Shown here: positions 32,455-41,138 of the stretch, piece after piece
How the letters are laid out: each line of letters opens with the position of its first letter
Numbering within the stretch: the first letter of the stretch is position 1
Assembly: GCF_000024545.1 (NCBI RefSeq)
Contig: NC_013947.1
Span: forward strand, 1,054,001-1,118,000
Source: Stackebrandtia nassauensis DSM 44728
Lineage (GTDB): Bacteria > Actinomycetota > Actinomycetes > Mycobacteriales > Micromonosporaceae
Direction: 5' to 3'
Length of the DNA: 64,000 nucleotides
The notes under the pieces: generated by a model
Database searches by the model: none
Told to the model about the DNA's origin: nothing
The model's input: the letters and a program-made list of their open reading frames with translations, nothing else
Program-made: the position numbers and the translations under genes

Positions 32455-34500
32455 GTGCCCCCGATAGATCCGAAACTGCTGCGGCGGGTGCCGACCCTGC
32501 GCCGGGGCCTGACGGCCACCGGGATCTTCGCCGTGGCCAGCGCCGCGGCCATCGTGGCCCAGGCGGTCGCGCTGTCCTTCGTGCTGGTGTCGGGCGTGGC
32601 TGGCGAACTCGACACCACCGCGCTCGCGTTCACCGCCGCCGCCTTCGCGGCCCGGGCCCTGTTGGCCTGGGGTCAACAGGTCACCTCCGCCCGCGCCGCC
32701 GCCGCGGTCAAGGAACAGCTGCGGTCCGACGTGCTCGGCGCCACCGGACGCCGTCGACCACTGTGGAACAACCGTGCGGGCGAGGCCGTCACCCTCATCA
32801 CGCGCGGCGTCGACGGCCTCGACGCCTACATCACCGGCTACCTGCCGCAACTGTGCCTGGCGGCGACCGTCCCGGTGACCATCCTGATCGTGCTGGCCTT
32901 CAACGACTGGGCCTCGCTCATCGTCATCGCGATAACGCTGCCGCTCATCCCCATCTTCGGGGTGCTGATCGGCTGGCACACCAAGTCCAAGACCGAGAAA
33001 CAGTGGCGAACCCTGTCGCGACTGGGCGGGCATTTCCTCGACACCGTCTCGGGACTGTCGACGCTGCGGATCTTCGGCCGCGCGGGTTCGGCGGCCAAAT
33101 CCGTCGCTGACACCGCCGACCGCTACCGCCGCGCCACGATGGAGACCCTGCGGGTGGCGTTCCTGTCGGCGCTGGTGCTGGAACTGGTGGCGACGGTCTC
33201 GGTGGCGCTGGTGGCGGTACCGATCGGCCTGCGCCTGCTCGAGGGCGGGATGGACTTGCGCACGGCGTTCCTGGTGTTGTTGCTGGCTCCGGAGGTGTAC
33301 CTGCCGCTGCGCGCGGTGGGCACCCAGTTCCACGCCGCTGCCGAGGGAATGGAAGCGACCAAGGAAGCCCTGTCGCTGGTGGACGAGGCGGCGGCGGAGG
33401 ATTCGCCCGCCGCCGAGGGCGTCGCTACGGAGACTTCTTCCGACCTCAAGGCCGCCACGGCAAAGGATTCTCCCGTCCCCGAAGGCGTCGCTGCGGAAGG
33501 CCGTTCCTCCCAAGCCGCGAAGTATCCACAGGCTGCGGTTTGTCCACAGGAAATGTCAGTAACGCTCGACAGCTCAAGCGTGGGGCCGACTACCGTCAAA
33601 AGTGGGGAGGAGGATGGTGGACCCCTTGGCCTGGGCTGGCTTGAACTGGCGGGGTTGACCGTTTGCTACCCCGGCCGGGATGTTCCCGCACTCGACGGCG
33701 TCAGCGCGCGGGCAATCGCGGGGGAGACTGTCGCCTTGGTCGGGCCCAGCGGCGCGGGCAAGACGACGCTGCTGAACGTGCTGCTTGGCTTCGTGGTGCC
33801 CAGCACCGGAGGGGTGCGGTGGGCCGGAACGAAGCCCTTGAGTGCGAACGAAACGGCAGCCAGCAGCGGCGAGACGGCCCGCTGGGGAACGGCTGATACT
33901 AATGCCGAACGTGGCGGCGGTGAGATTGCCCGGGGTGCGGTCGCCAACCGCGGCGGCGTGGGCGAAGACCGGGTTGACGGCGACGCGGCGGGCGGCGTTG
34001 AGCTGGCGACGGCTGACATTGACGCTTGGCGACGGCGCATCGCGTGGGTGCCCCAGCGGCCGCACCTGTTCGCCGCCAGCCTCGCCGACAACATCCGGCT
34101 CGGCCAGCCGGACGCGAGTCTCGCGGAGGTGGTCGCCGCCGCTGAGGCCGCCCACGCCACCGAGTTCATCGACGAACTGCCGGACGGATACGACACGATG
34201 TTGGGGCAGGACGGTTTCGGGTTGTCGGCCGGGCAGGCTCGGCGGGTCGCTCTGGCGCGCGCGTTCCTGAGGATCCGGCGGCTCGACTGCCCGCTGGTGC
34301 TGCTCGACGAGCCCACCGCCAGCCTCGACTCGATCAGTGAAGCGCTCGTGGCTGAGGCCACCACCGCGTTGTTGCGCGGCCGGACCGCTCTTGTGGTCGC
34401 GCATCGTCCGGCTCTTGTGGATGGCGCGGATCGGGTGTGGCGCATCGAATCCGGGCGGCTCGTCAGTGACGGGCAGCGGGTGCGGGAGGTGACCTCGTGA
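32455..34500 (+). CDS. cydD: Thiol-reductant ABC exporter subunit CydD, with two low-complexity insertions
   Basis: A 681-residue half of the CydDC heterodimer that exports cysteine/glutathione-type thiols needed for cytochrome bd assembly. The N-terminal six-helix membrane domain spans about 20-305. The ATPase carries Walker A GPSGAGKTT near 432, signature LSAGQARRVALARAF near 590, and Walker B PLVLLDEPTASLD. It is about 100 residues longer than usual because of two insertions: a Ser/Ala/Glu-rich linker at about 316-390 between membrane and ATPase domains, and a Gly/Ala-rich ~55-residue insertion at about 460-516 between Walker A and the Q-loop (WVPQRPH). GTG 32455 start. It overlaps cydC by 4 nt. 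No cydAB is adjacent. Confidence 0.92.
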   Translation: MPPIDPKLLRRVPTLRRGLTATGIFAVASAAAIVAQAVALSFVLVSGVAGELDTTALAFTAAAFAARALLAWGQQVTSARAAAAVKEQLRSDVLGATGRRRPLWNNRAGEAVTLITRGVDGLDAYITGYLPQLCLAATVPVTILIVLAFNDWASLIVIAITLPLIPIFGVLIGWHTKSKTEKQWRTLSRLGGHFLDTVSGLSTLRIFGRAGSAAKSVADTADRYRRATMETLRVAFLSALVLELVATVSVALVAVPIGLRLLEGGMDLRTAFLVLLLAPEVYLPLRAVGTQFHAAAEGMEATKEALSLVDEAAAEDSPAAEGVATETSSDLKAATAKDSPVPEGVAAEGRSSQAAKYPQAAVCPQEMSVTLDSSSVGPTTVKSGEEDGGPLGLGWLELAGLTVCYPGRDVPALDGVSARAIAGETVALVGPSGAGKTTLLNVLLGFVVPSTGGVRWAGTKPLSANETAASSGETARWGTADTNAERGGGEIARGAVANRGGVGEDRVDGDAAGGVELATADIDAWRRRIAWVPQRPHLFAASLADNIRLGQPDASLAEVVAAAEAAHATEFIDELPDGYDTMLGQDGFGLSAGQARRVALARAFLRIRRLDCPLVLLDEPTASLDSISEALVAEATTALLRGRTALVVAHRPALVDGADRVWRIESGRLVSDGQRVREVTS

Positions 34501-36236
34501 GTGTGTTGCGGGTTCTGGGACTGGTCCGGGGACAGTTGCCCCGGTTGGGGTTGGCCGCGCTCATCGCCGCCGCCGCTGAGCTGAGCGGCATCGCGCTCAT
34601 CGCGACCGCGACGTGGTTGCTGGCCACCGCCGCTGAGCAGCCGCCGCTGACGGCGTTGACCGTCGCGATCGTGTCGGTACGGACGTTCGCCATCGGACGG
34701 GGTGTCCTGCGCTACCTGGATCGGCTGCTGGGGCACGACGCTGTGCTGCGGGCGTTGGCGCGGTTGCGTGGCACGGTGTTCCGGGCGCTGACGCCGCTGG
34801 CTCCCATGGGGGCCCGGCTTTTCCGGGGCGGGGACCTGCTGACCCGGTTCGTGTCCGACGTGGACGCCGTGCAGGATCTGCTGCTGCGGGTGCTCGTTCC
34901 CATGTGGACGGCTCTGGTCGTCGTGGTGGCCGCGATCGGGTTCACCGCCGTGTTCTCACCGGCCGCGGCGTTGCTGCTGGCCGCTTGCATGCTCGTGTCG
35001 GGCGTGTTGTTGCCGTTGGCCGCGGCGCTGTTGGCCCAGCGCACCGCGCGCCGCACCGTCACCCGCCGGGCCGCGCTGGCCGCGTCGACAATGGACCTCA
35101 TTCACGGTTCGGCCGACCTGGCCGCCTACGGCGCCACCGACGCCGCGGTGAGGCGCGGTGCGGCCGACACCGCCGCGCTGGCCGGAGCCGAGCGCACCGG
35201 TTCGGGTGTGGTCGCGGCCGTGACCGCCGCTCACGCGCTGGTCGCCGGGACCGGCGTCATCGGGGTGCTGCTGCTGGCCGACGGACTCGGCGTCATGACC
35301 GCCGTGCTGACCCTGACCGCGTTGGTCAGCTTCGAGGCGTTGGCGCCGCTGCCGCAGGCCGCCCGGCGCCTGGCCGAGACCCGTTCGGCCACCGACCGGA
35401 TCGTGGCCATCATGGACGCCGAACCGCCGGTGCCGGACCCGAAGCACCCCGAACCGCTGCCCGACGGCGACGCGCGACTGGTCCTGACCGACGCCGTCCC
35501 GGCGCTCCCACGGCGAGCGTCGGCGTCGGACGCGACCGATCCCACGCCGCAAGCCGTCGGCGGCCACGCCTCGCGCGGCGTCAGCCTCGACCTGCCGCCG
35601 GGCAAACGCGTCGCGATCGTCGGCGCCAGCGGCGCCGGCAAGACCATGCTGCTGTCCATGCTGGTGCGCTTCACCGGCATCGCCCGCGGCGAGGTCACCC
35701 TCGGCGGTGTCAGTCTGGAATCGCTGCGCGGCGAGGACGTGCGCACCCGCATCGGCGGCATGTTCTCCGACGCGCACCTGTTCAACACCGACGTCCGCGA
35801 CAACCTGTGCGTCGCCGACCCCGACGCCTCCGACGACACGCTGCGCGCCGCCCTGACCCGCGCCGGGCTGCCCGATCTGGACCTGGGGATCGCGGTCGGC
35901 GAGGACGGCCGCGCACTGTCGGGCGGGCAGCGGCAGCGGCTGCTGCTGGCCCGGGCGCTGCTGGGCGGTCACGCGGTGCTGCTGCTGGACGAACCCACCG
36001 AGCACCTCGATCCCGACACCGCCGCGGCCGTCATGGCCGACCTGGTCTCGGCGACCGACGGCCGTTCGCTGGTGTGCGTCACCCACCACCTGGCTCACCT
36101 GGACGTGTTCGACGAGATCCTGGTGGTCGAGTCCGGGTCGGTCGTGGAGCGCGGCGGTTACGCCGCACTGATCGAACGTGACGGACCGTTCCGCCAGCTC
36201 GCGGGAACTTTCGCGACCACGGCGGCGACTACCTGA
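34497..36236 (+). CDS. cydC: Thiol-reductant ABC exporter subunit CydC
   Basis: A 579-residue partner of CydD. GTG 34497 overlaps the cydD stop (GTGA). Membrane domain about 15-290 with six helices. ATPase motifs: Walker A GASGAGKTM near 375, signature LSGGQRQRLLLARALL near 475, Walker B AVLLLDEPTEHLD near 495, switch His in VTHHLAHL. Walker A has MLL in place of the usual TLL after the Thr-equivalent position, so it is slightly degenerate, which fits the asymmetric ATP sites of CydDC. A CopC-like gene follows after 2 bp. Confidence 0.93.
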   Translation: MSVLRVLGLVRGQLPRLGLAALIAAAAELSGIALIATATWLLATAAEQPPLTALTVAIVSVRTFAIGRGVLRYLDRLLGHDAVLRALARLRGTVFRALTPLAPMGARLFRGGDLLTRFVSDVDAVQDLLLRVLVPMWTALVVVVAAIGFTAVFSPAAALLLAACMLVSGVLLPLAAALLAQRTARRTVTRRAALAASTMDLIHGSADLAAYGATDAAVRRGAADTAALAGAERTGSGVVAAVTAAHALVAGTGVIGVLLLADGLGVMTAVLTLTALVSFEALAPLPQAARRLAETRSATDRIVAIMDAEPPVPDPKHPEPLPDGDARLVLTDAVPALPRRASASDATDPTPQAVGGHASRGVSLDLPPGKRVAIVGASGAGKTMLLSMLVRFTGIARGEVTLGGVSLESLRGEDVRTRIGGMFSDAHLFNTDVRDNLCVADPDASDDTLRAALTRAGLPDLDLGIAVGEDGRALSGGQRQRLLLARALLGGHAVLLLDEPTEHLDPDTAAAVMADLVSATDGRSLVCVTHHLAHLDVFDEILVVESGSVVERGGYAALIERDGPFRQLAGTFATTAATT

Positions 36237-36238
36237 CC

Positions 36239-36793
36239 GTGAGAATCCTGCGAATCCTGTCGGGCGCGCTGCTGGGCGCCGCCCTGCTGATCCCCGTGAC
36301 CGCCACTCCCGCCTCCGCCCACGTGGCGCTGGTCTCGTCCGACCCCAAGGACGGGGCGAAGCTCGACGAGGCCCCCGAGACGGTGGAACTGACCTTCTCC
36401 GAGGTGCTCGACGCGCCGTCGACGAAGGTGGCCGTGATCAAACCGGACGGCGAGAACCTCGACGTGGCCAAGCCGAGCATCGAGGACAAGACCATCACGC
36501 AGGCGCTGAAGCTGCCGGTGAAGGGCGAGTACACGGTGTCGTACCGGATCGTGTCCGAGGACGGACACCCGGTGGAGGACAGCATCAGCTTCTCGGTCGC
36601 CTCGGTGCCGAAGGAGAACCAGGAGCCCAGTTCGGCCGCCGAGTCCGCCGACGAGGAGACCAAGGACACCGACGAGGCCGCCACGACCGACTCGGGGCTC
36701 GGCTGGGGGCCGGTGGCGCTGGTCGCGGCCGGGGTCGTCGTCGTGGTCGTCGTGGTGGTGCTGCTGGTGCGCCGACGCTCCCGTGACTCGTGA
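36239..36793 (+). CDS. CopC-domain protein, membrane-anchored
   Basis: A 184-residue exported protein with GTG 36239, two bases after cydC, so probably co-transcribed with it. Signal peptide 1-27 (ending SAHVALVSSDP, where the His after cleavage is the typical Cu(II) ligand at the mature N-terminus of CopC). The CopC beta-sandwich spans about 28-120 (DEAPETVELTFSEVLD, YTVSYRIVSEDGHPVEDSISF with the second conserved His). Then come an acidic linker and a C-terminal transmembrane helix with RRRSRDS. It likely binds copper outside the membrane. Linkage with cydDC may reflect copper handling during oxidase maturation (inference). Confidence 0.9.
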   Translation: MRILRILSGALLGAALLIPVTATPASAHVALVSSDPKDGAKLDEAPETVELTFSEVLDAPSTKVAVIKPDGENLDVAKPSIEDKTITQALKLPVKGEYTVSYRIVSEDGHPVEDSISFSVASVPKENQEPSSAAESADEETKDTDEAATTDSGLGWGPVALVAAGVVVVVVVVVLLVRRRSRDS

Positions 36794-36896
36794 ATTAATG
36801 CCACGACCCGGCACAGCGCTGGGAGATGGCACCTTGATCCCTTAGAGTTCGAGAGGCACGAATCAATCCCTCGAAGCCTCGAACGAAGGTGTGACG

Positions 36897-37646
36897 TTGA
36901 CATACCCACCGCAAGGTGGCTATCCGGACGACCCCATCAACAACGGGCCGGACCCTCAGAGTCCATTCGGGTACCCGGATCAGCCCGCCTCTCCGCCGAG
37001 TTCGGCGGCGCCTTACACGCCGCCGCCACCCAACAGTGGCTGGCCGGACTCGCCGCCGACCCAGTACGGGCCGATGTCGCAGCCCGGTCCCGCCCAGTAC
37101 GGGCCGCCGCCGGGAGGCATGGGCGCCGCGCCCCAGCAGGGGGGTTTCGCGCCGCAGCCGCCCCCGTCGTCGGGTAACGCGACGATCGGCTGGGTCATCG
37201 GCGGTATCGCGGCGGTGCTGGTCATCGTCGCGGGCATCGCGGGTGTGATCTTCTTCGCGAACGCCGGCAATTCGGAGGACTCCGGAACCGACGGCGGTTC
37301 CTCCAGTGCGTCCGACTCCTCGGCGGGGCCGAGCCAGACGCCCACCGACGTCGTCAACGACTACTACGACGCCGTGCGTGCCCACGATGTGGACGGCGCG
37401 TACAAGACTTTGTGCTCGTCCATGCAGGGATCCGAGTCGGATTTCTTCGGTTCCTACGACGAGGACGAGTTCTGGAAGACCGTCGACGCCTCCACCTACA
37501 CCGTGGGGGAGGAGACGATCAAGGACGATTCCAACGCGAATGTCAAGGTCAAGCAGGAGGTCCAGGGCGAGACCTACGATTTCTCCGCCGATCTACAGAT
37601 CGAAAGCGGCGAATGGAAGATCTGTTACTGGAACACGCCGACCTAG
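36897..37646 (+). CDS. Single-pass membrane protein with extracytoplasmic NTF2-like (DUF4878-type) domain
   Basis: A protein of about 249 residues. TTG 36897 is preferred because GAAGG lies 7 nt upstream. GTG 36891 is almost touching that site and would add only two residues. Residues 1-95 are Pro/Gly/Gln-rich and cytoplasmic (YPPQGGYPDDP, QYGPPPGGMG). One transmembrane helix spans about 99-122. An acidic Ser-rich linker and a ~105-residue domain follow with PTDVVNDYYDAVRAHDVDGAY, the helix-start pattern of NTF2-like lipoprotein domains, ending GEWKICYWNTPT. Function unknown. Similar proteins are common in actinobacteria. Confidence 0.75.
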   Translation: MTYPPQGGYPDDPINNGPDPQSPFGYPDQPASPPSSAAPYTPPPPNSGWPDSPPTQYGPMSQPGPAQYGPPPGGMGAAPQQGGFAPQPPPSSGNATIGWVIGGIAAVLVIVAGIAGVIFFANAGNSEDSGTDGGSSSASDSSAGPSQTPTDVVNDYYDAVRAHDVDGAYKTLCSSMQGSESDFFGSYDEDEFWKTVDASTYTVGEETIKDDSNANVKVKQEVQGETYDFSADLQIESGEWKICYWNTPT

Positions 37647-37677
37647 GACGCGCGACGTAATCGGTCCATTACGGACA

Positions 37678-37707
37678 TTGGCGGTGGCGGGCTTGACCTG
37701 CTACCGT
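37678..37707 (+). promoter_or_regulatory. Possible promoter giving a leaderless transcript at the leader ORF
   Basis: TTGGCG (37678-37683), an 18-bp spacer and TACCGT (37702-37707) would place transcription start within 1-2 bases of the leader peptide ATG at 37715, so the mRNA could be leaderless. Hexamers are only moderately close to consensus. Confidence 0.35.
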
Positions 37708-37714
37708 CTTTTCC

Positions 37715-37789
37715 ATGCGCTCGCCCTTCCTCACCAAGCGACGCGCGATCGACTTCTGCTTGATCGCCGCCAGCCTGTGTCGCCGCTGA
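37715..37789 (+). CDS. Cys-containing leader peptide (24 aa) upstream of the sulfurtransferase operon
   Basis: A 24-codon frame, ATG 37715 to TGA 37789, starting MRSPFLTKRRAIDF and ending CLIAASLCRR. It has the hallmarks of the short actinobacterial leader peptides found before sulfur-assimilation and sulfurtransferase genes (basic residues, ID/VD, C-x6-C-R at the end). No normal ribosome binding site precedes it, matching a leaderless message. Immediately after its stop is a perfect 12-base palindrome CTGCGGCCGCAG (37791-37802). Translation at the two Cys codons could control the downstream genes by attenuation (inferred from known Cys-responsive leaders). Confidence 0.65.
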   Translation: MRSPFLTKRRAIDFCLIAASLCRR

Positions 37790-37972
37790 CCTGCGGCCGC
37801 AGCGTGCGCTGAGGTTAGGTACAAGCAGAAGCCATCTTCCGCTCAGTCCGCCTTCATCGGCATGCGTCATATCTTCTGTCGCGGTTTCCATCGTGAGTTC
37901 TCACACCACGGTGTACGCGTTCTCGGCCGTGTTTCCCGTCCGTAGATTTCCCATCCAACAGGAGCATTTCTC

Positions 37973-38824
37973 ATGAGCCGTGCCGAAACCCTGGTCTCCG
38001 CCGACTGGGCCGAGCAGAATCTCAACACCGACAAGACCGTCTTCGTCGAGGTCGACGAGGACACCACCGCCTACGACAACTCGCACATTCCCGGTGCCGT
38101 CAAACTGGACTGGAAGACCGACCTGCAGGACCAGGTCCGACGCGACTTCGTCGACCGGCAGCAGTTCTCGGATCTGCTGTCGCAACGCGGCATCGCCAAC
38201 GACGACACCGTGATCCTCTACGGCGGCAACAACAACTGGTTCGCCGCCTACGCGTACTGGTACTTCAAGCTGTACGGCCACGACTCGGTCAAGCTTTTGG
38301 ACGGCGGCCGCAAGAAGTGGGAGCTGGACGCCCGTCCACTCAGCTCGGACCCGGTCAACCGTCCGGCCACCAGCTACGTGGCCGCCGAACAGGACCGCTC
38401 GATCCGGGCACTGCGCGACGACGTGCTGGGCGCCCTGGGCTCCTCCAACCTGGTCGACGTGCGTTCTCCCGACGAGTACGCGGGCCGACTGCTGGCCCCG
38501 GCGCACCTGCCGCAGGAGCAGTCGCAGCGCGCCGGACACATCCCGACGGCGCTGAGCGTGCCGTGGAGCAAGGCGGCCAATGAGGACGGAACGTTCAAGT
38601 CCGATAAGGAGCTTTCCGAACTGTATTCCGAGGCAGGAGTGGACTCCTCCAAACCGACCATAGCCTATTGCCGGATCGGCGAACGTTCCTCGCACACCTG
38701 GTTCGTGTTGCGGGAATTGTTGGGGCACAACGATGTTCGTAACTACGATGGTTCGTGGACAGAATACGGCTCGCTTGTGGGCGTGCCGATCGCTTTGGGC
38801 GACGAGCCCGGAAAGGCGCTGTAA
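37973..38824 (+). CDS. sseA: Thiosulfate/3-mercaptopyruvate sulfurtransferase (rhodanese)
   Basis: A 283-residue tandem-rhodanese enzyme that transfers sulfane sulfur to cyanide or thiol acceptors. The inactive N-terminal rhodanese domain spans about 6-125 (DNSHIPGAVKLDW). The catalytic C-terminal domain about 150-275 has Cys233 in YCRIGERSSH, which matches the actinobacterial CRIGERS active loop. ATG 37973 start. The following DUF1416 gene begins after 3 bp. The 326-bp upstream region carries the leader peptide, suggesting control by Cys supply. Confidence 0.95.
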   Translation: MSRAETLVSADWAEQNLNTDKTVFVEVDEDTTAYDNSHIPGAVKLDWKTDLQDQVRRDFVDRQQFSDLLSQRGIANDDTVILYGGNNNWFAAYAYWYFKLYGHDSVKLLDGGRKKWELDARPLSSDPVNRPATSYVAAEQDRSIRALRDDVLGALGSSNLVDVRSPDEYAGRLLAPAHLPQEQSQRAGHIPTALSVPWSKAANEDGTFKSDKELSELYSEAGVDSSKPTIAYCRIGERSSHTWFVLRELLGHNDVRNYDGSWTEYGSLVGVPIALGDEPGKAL

Positions 38825-38827
38825 GTC

Positions 38828-39166
38828 ATGGGGACCAACACGTCTAACACTCTGACCGCCGCTGGTTGCGGCGCACCCGACCAGTCCGCGGCACTGCCGG
38901 CCGCGATCAACCTCGAAACCGAGACCGTCATCACCGGAAGCGTCAAGTCCGCCACCGGTGACGCCGTCGAGGGCGCCTACGTGCGACTCCTGGACGGCGA
39001 CGGCGAGTTCACCGCCGAGGTCGTCACCGGCGACGGTGGCGCGTTCCGGTTCTTCGCCGCCGACGGCGAGTGGACGCTGCGCGCCCTCTCCCGCGAAGGG
39101 GACGGCGAGACGGCGGTACAGGCGAGCCGGGGCCTCAACGAGGTCACCGTTTCGGTCAAGCGCTGA
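38828..39166 (+). CDS. DUF1416 protein, partner of the sulfurtransferase
   Basis: A 112-residue protein with an N-terminal LTAAGCGAPDQSAALPAAINLETETVITG and a beta-rich carboxypeptidase-regulatory-like fold (AVEGAYVRLLDGDGEFTAEVVTGDGGAFRFFA). The family is almost always found directly after the sulfurtransferase in actinobacteria, as here with 3 bp spacing. The single Cys at residue 14 could be persulfidated (inference). A strong hairpin ends the unit. Confidence 0.93.
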   Translation: MGTNTSNTLTAAGCGAPDQSAALPAAINLETETVITGSVKSATGDAVEGAYVRLLDGDGEFTAEVVTGDGGAFRFFAADGEWTLRALSREGDGETAVQASRGLNEVTVSVKR

Positions 39167-39188
39167 CCGTCGCGATCGGACGCTTGCC

Positions 39189-39218
39189 GCCCCGGTTCCA
39201 GGCGACTGGAACCGGGGC
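39189..39218. terminator. Hairpin terminator after DUF1416 gene
   Basis: Perfect 13-bp stem (39189-39201 with 39206-39218) and GCGA tetraloop, 22 bp after the stop. No T-run follows. Confidence 0.7.
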
Positions 39219-39233
39219 AGCACTATTGATGCC

Positions 39234-40091
39234 GTGCCTTCCACCAGTTCACCGTCGCGGTCGCCCGTTGCCGTGCTCAAGCGGCACAAGGTCGCCGCTG
39301 GCGTGGCCGCGTGGGCGCTGCTGATCGCGGTGTTCGCGCTGTTCACCCCGTCGGTGACGGTGCGGGAGCAGACCCGGCCCGCCGACGCGCTGCCCCGGCT
39401 GGACGCCGCCGTCGGCGACGCGGCCGGACTGCTGACCGGCAAACCCTACGGCTACTCGCTGACGGCACTGACCTTTGAGGGCGCCTGCGACATCACCCCG
39501 GTGCGCTCGGGAGTGGAGTACTCCCGCACCGTCACCGTCTACACCGGCAAGAAGAACGCCCGCGCCGCCGCCGAAGAGCTGTACAAGGGACTGAAAAAGC
39601 GGTACGACCTGGAGCCGACCTCGTTCAGCAAACGCCCGTCCTACAGCGGCACCAGCGCCGACTACGTGGACTTCGAGCTGCGGCAGGACCCGGAGCTCGT
39701 GGTGTGGCGGGCCACGACCGGCTGCCGCCCCGCCGCCGACGCGGTGGGGGAGCTGGCGCCCGCCTTCGCCCCCGGCGCCCAGTCGGCGATGCTGCTGAAG
39801 CGACTCGACGTCGACGACCCGGACTGGAGCTCGGCCACGGCGGCCTGCGGCGACCTGGGCGGTCCCGGCGGCACCGCCAGCACCGCCACGGCCACCGGCG
39901 AACTGGCCAAGGACACCAAGGCGGACCTGGCCAAGCTGGCCGACGACCTGCCCGAGGACACCGAGGTCACGGTGGCCTCGAAGAAACTGCTGTCCTACCG
40001 GCTGGAGGGCGTCACCCACGCCGTCAGCCTCGACGGCCGCGCCGTCACGGTCACGGCCACCGAAGGCTGCGACGGCAAATCCGGCGACTGA
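39234..40091 (+). CDS. Membrane-anchored or secreted protein, unknown function
   Basis: A 285-residue protein with GTG 39234 (a later GTG at 39273 is possible). The frame is open far upstream inside DUF1416, but a terminator hairpin separates them. One hydrophobic segment near residues 17-37 (VAAGVAAWALLIAVFALF) anchors a ~240-residue extracytoplasmic part with four Cys (EGACDI, TTGCRP, TAACGD, EGCDGK) that could form two disulfides. The middle has TVTVYTGKKNARAAAEELYKGL. No family was recognised. It converges on the osmolyte ATPase gene 12 bp away. Confidence 0.75.
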   Translation: MPSTSSPSRSPVAVLKRHKVAAGVAAWALLIAVFALFTPSVTVREQTRPADALPRLDAAVGDAAGLLTGKPYGYSLTALTFEGACDITPVRSGVEYSRTVTVYTGKKNARAAAEELYKGLKKRYDLEPTSFSKRPSYSGTSADYVDFELRQDPELVVWRATTGCRPAADAVGELAPAFAPGAQSAMLLKRLDVDDPDWSSATAACGDLGGPGGTASTATATGELAKDTKADLAKLADDLPEDTEVTVASKKLLSYRLEGVTHAVSLDGRAVTVTATEGCDGKSGD

Positions 40092-40103
40092 CGCGCCCGC
40101 GGG

Positions 40104-41072
40104 CTAGCCGTCGTCGGAGTGCAGGGCCCGGTAGATGTCGTCGGCGCTCAACCCGCCCAGCGAATGGCCGGACTCGGTGACCGACACGAAACCGGTCTCG
40201 CCGTCCAAAAGCCGCGACAACGCCTCGCGCAGGTTCGCCGCCGACGTCACCGTCGGGTGCTCACCGGGTGGCAGTTCCCGCAGCTGTGCCTGGGCCAGGC
40301 CGGTCACCGACAGGCTCTTCACGCCCCGGTCGGCCCCGACGAACTCCGACACGAACGAGGTCTTGGGGCGGCGCAGGATCTCGGCGGGGGTGCCGTACTG
40401 CTCCAGCTTCGCCTCATTGGACAACACGGCGATCTTGTCGCCCAACCGGATCGCCTCGTCGACGTCGTGGGTGACGAACACGATGGTCTTGCCCACGTCG
40501 GCCTGCAACCGCAGGAACTCCTCCTGCAGCCGCCCCCGGGCGATCGGGTCGACGGCCGAGAACGGTTCGTCCATCAGCAGCACCACGGGGTCGGCGGCCA
40601 GTGCCCTGGCCACCCCGACGCGCTGCCGCTGCCCGCCCGACAACTGGTGCGGGTAGCGCTTGCCGTGGATGCCGACGTCGAGGCCGACCAGGTCCAGCAG
40701 CTCCTCCACCCGCTCGGTGGCCTTGTCGCGGTCCCAGCCCAGCAGCCTGGGCACGGTGGCCACATTGGCGGCGACGGTCTGGTGCGGGAAAAGTCCTATG
40801 TGCTGAATGCAGTAGCCGATGCGGCGCCTCAGCTCCACCGGGTCGGAGGACGTGACGTCCTCACCGTCCACGTAGATGGACCCCGAGGTGGGCTCGATGA
40901 GCCGGTTGATCATGCGAAGTACTGTGGATTTGCCGCATCCGGACGGTCCGACGAGTGCGACGAGTTCGCCCGCGGCGATGTCGAGACTCAGGTCGGCGAC
41001 CGCGGTTCCACCCCCGTCGTAGATTTTCTCGACACCGTCCAGCCTTATCGGCGCGGCGGTCGCGGAAGACAT
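40104..41072 (-). CDS. Glycine betaine/osmoprotectant ABC importer ATPase (OpuC/ProV type)
   Basis: A 322-residue ATPase with Walker A GPSGCGKST near residue 37, Q-loop, signature LSGGQRQRVGVARAL near 138, Walker B VVLLMDEPFSAVDP, and His in VTHDVDEA. The C-terminal ~75 residues resemble a single CBS-like regulatory domain (ETGFVSVTESGHSLGGL). ATG 41072 is chosen. Eight further in-frame codons upstream lack a start signal. Divergent from the two permease genes at 41139, with 66 bp between them holding both promoters. Confidence 0.93.
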   Translation of the reverse strand: MSSATAAPIRLDGVEKIYDGGGTAVADLSLDIAAGELVALVGPSGCGKSTVLRMINRLIEPTSGSIYVDGEDVTSSDPVELRRRIGYCIQHIGLFPHQTVAANVATVPRLLGWDRDKATERVEELLDLVGLDVGIHGKRYPHQLSGGQRQRVGVARALAADPVVLLMDEPFSAVDPIARGRLQEEFLRLQADVGKTIVFVTHDVDEAIRLGDKIAVLSNEAKLEQYGTPAEILRRPKTSFVSEFVGADRGVKSLSVTGLAQAQLRELPPGEHPTVTSAANLREALSRLLDGETGFVSVTESGHSLGGLSADDIYRALHSDDG

Positions 41073-41138
41073 AGGCCAGACCCTACAGGGAGCCACCGAC
41101 GTTGACCAGTCACGCGCGTTTCCCGGTACGGTGGGCGC

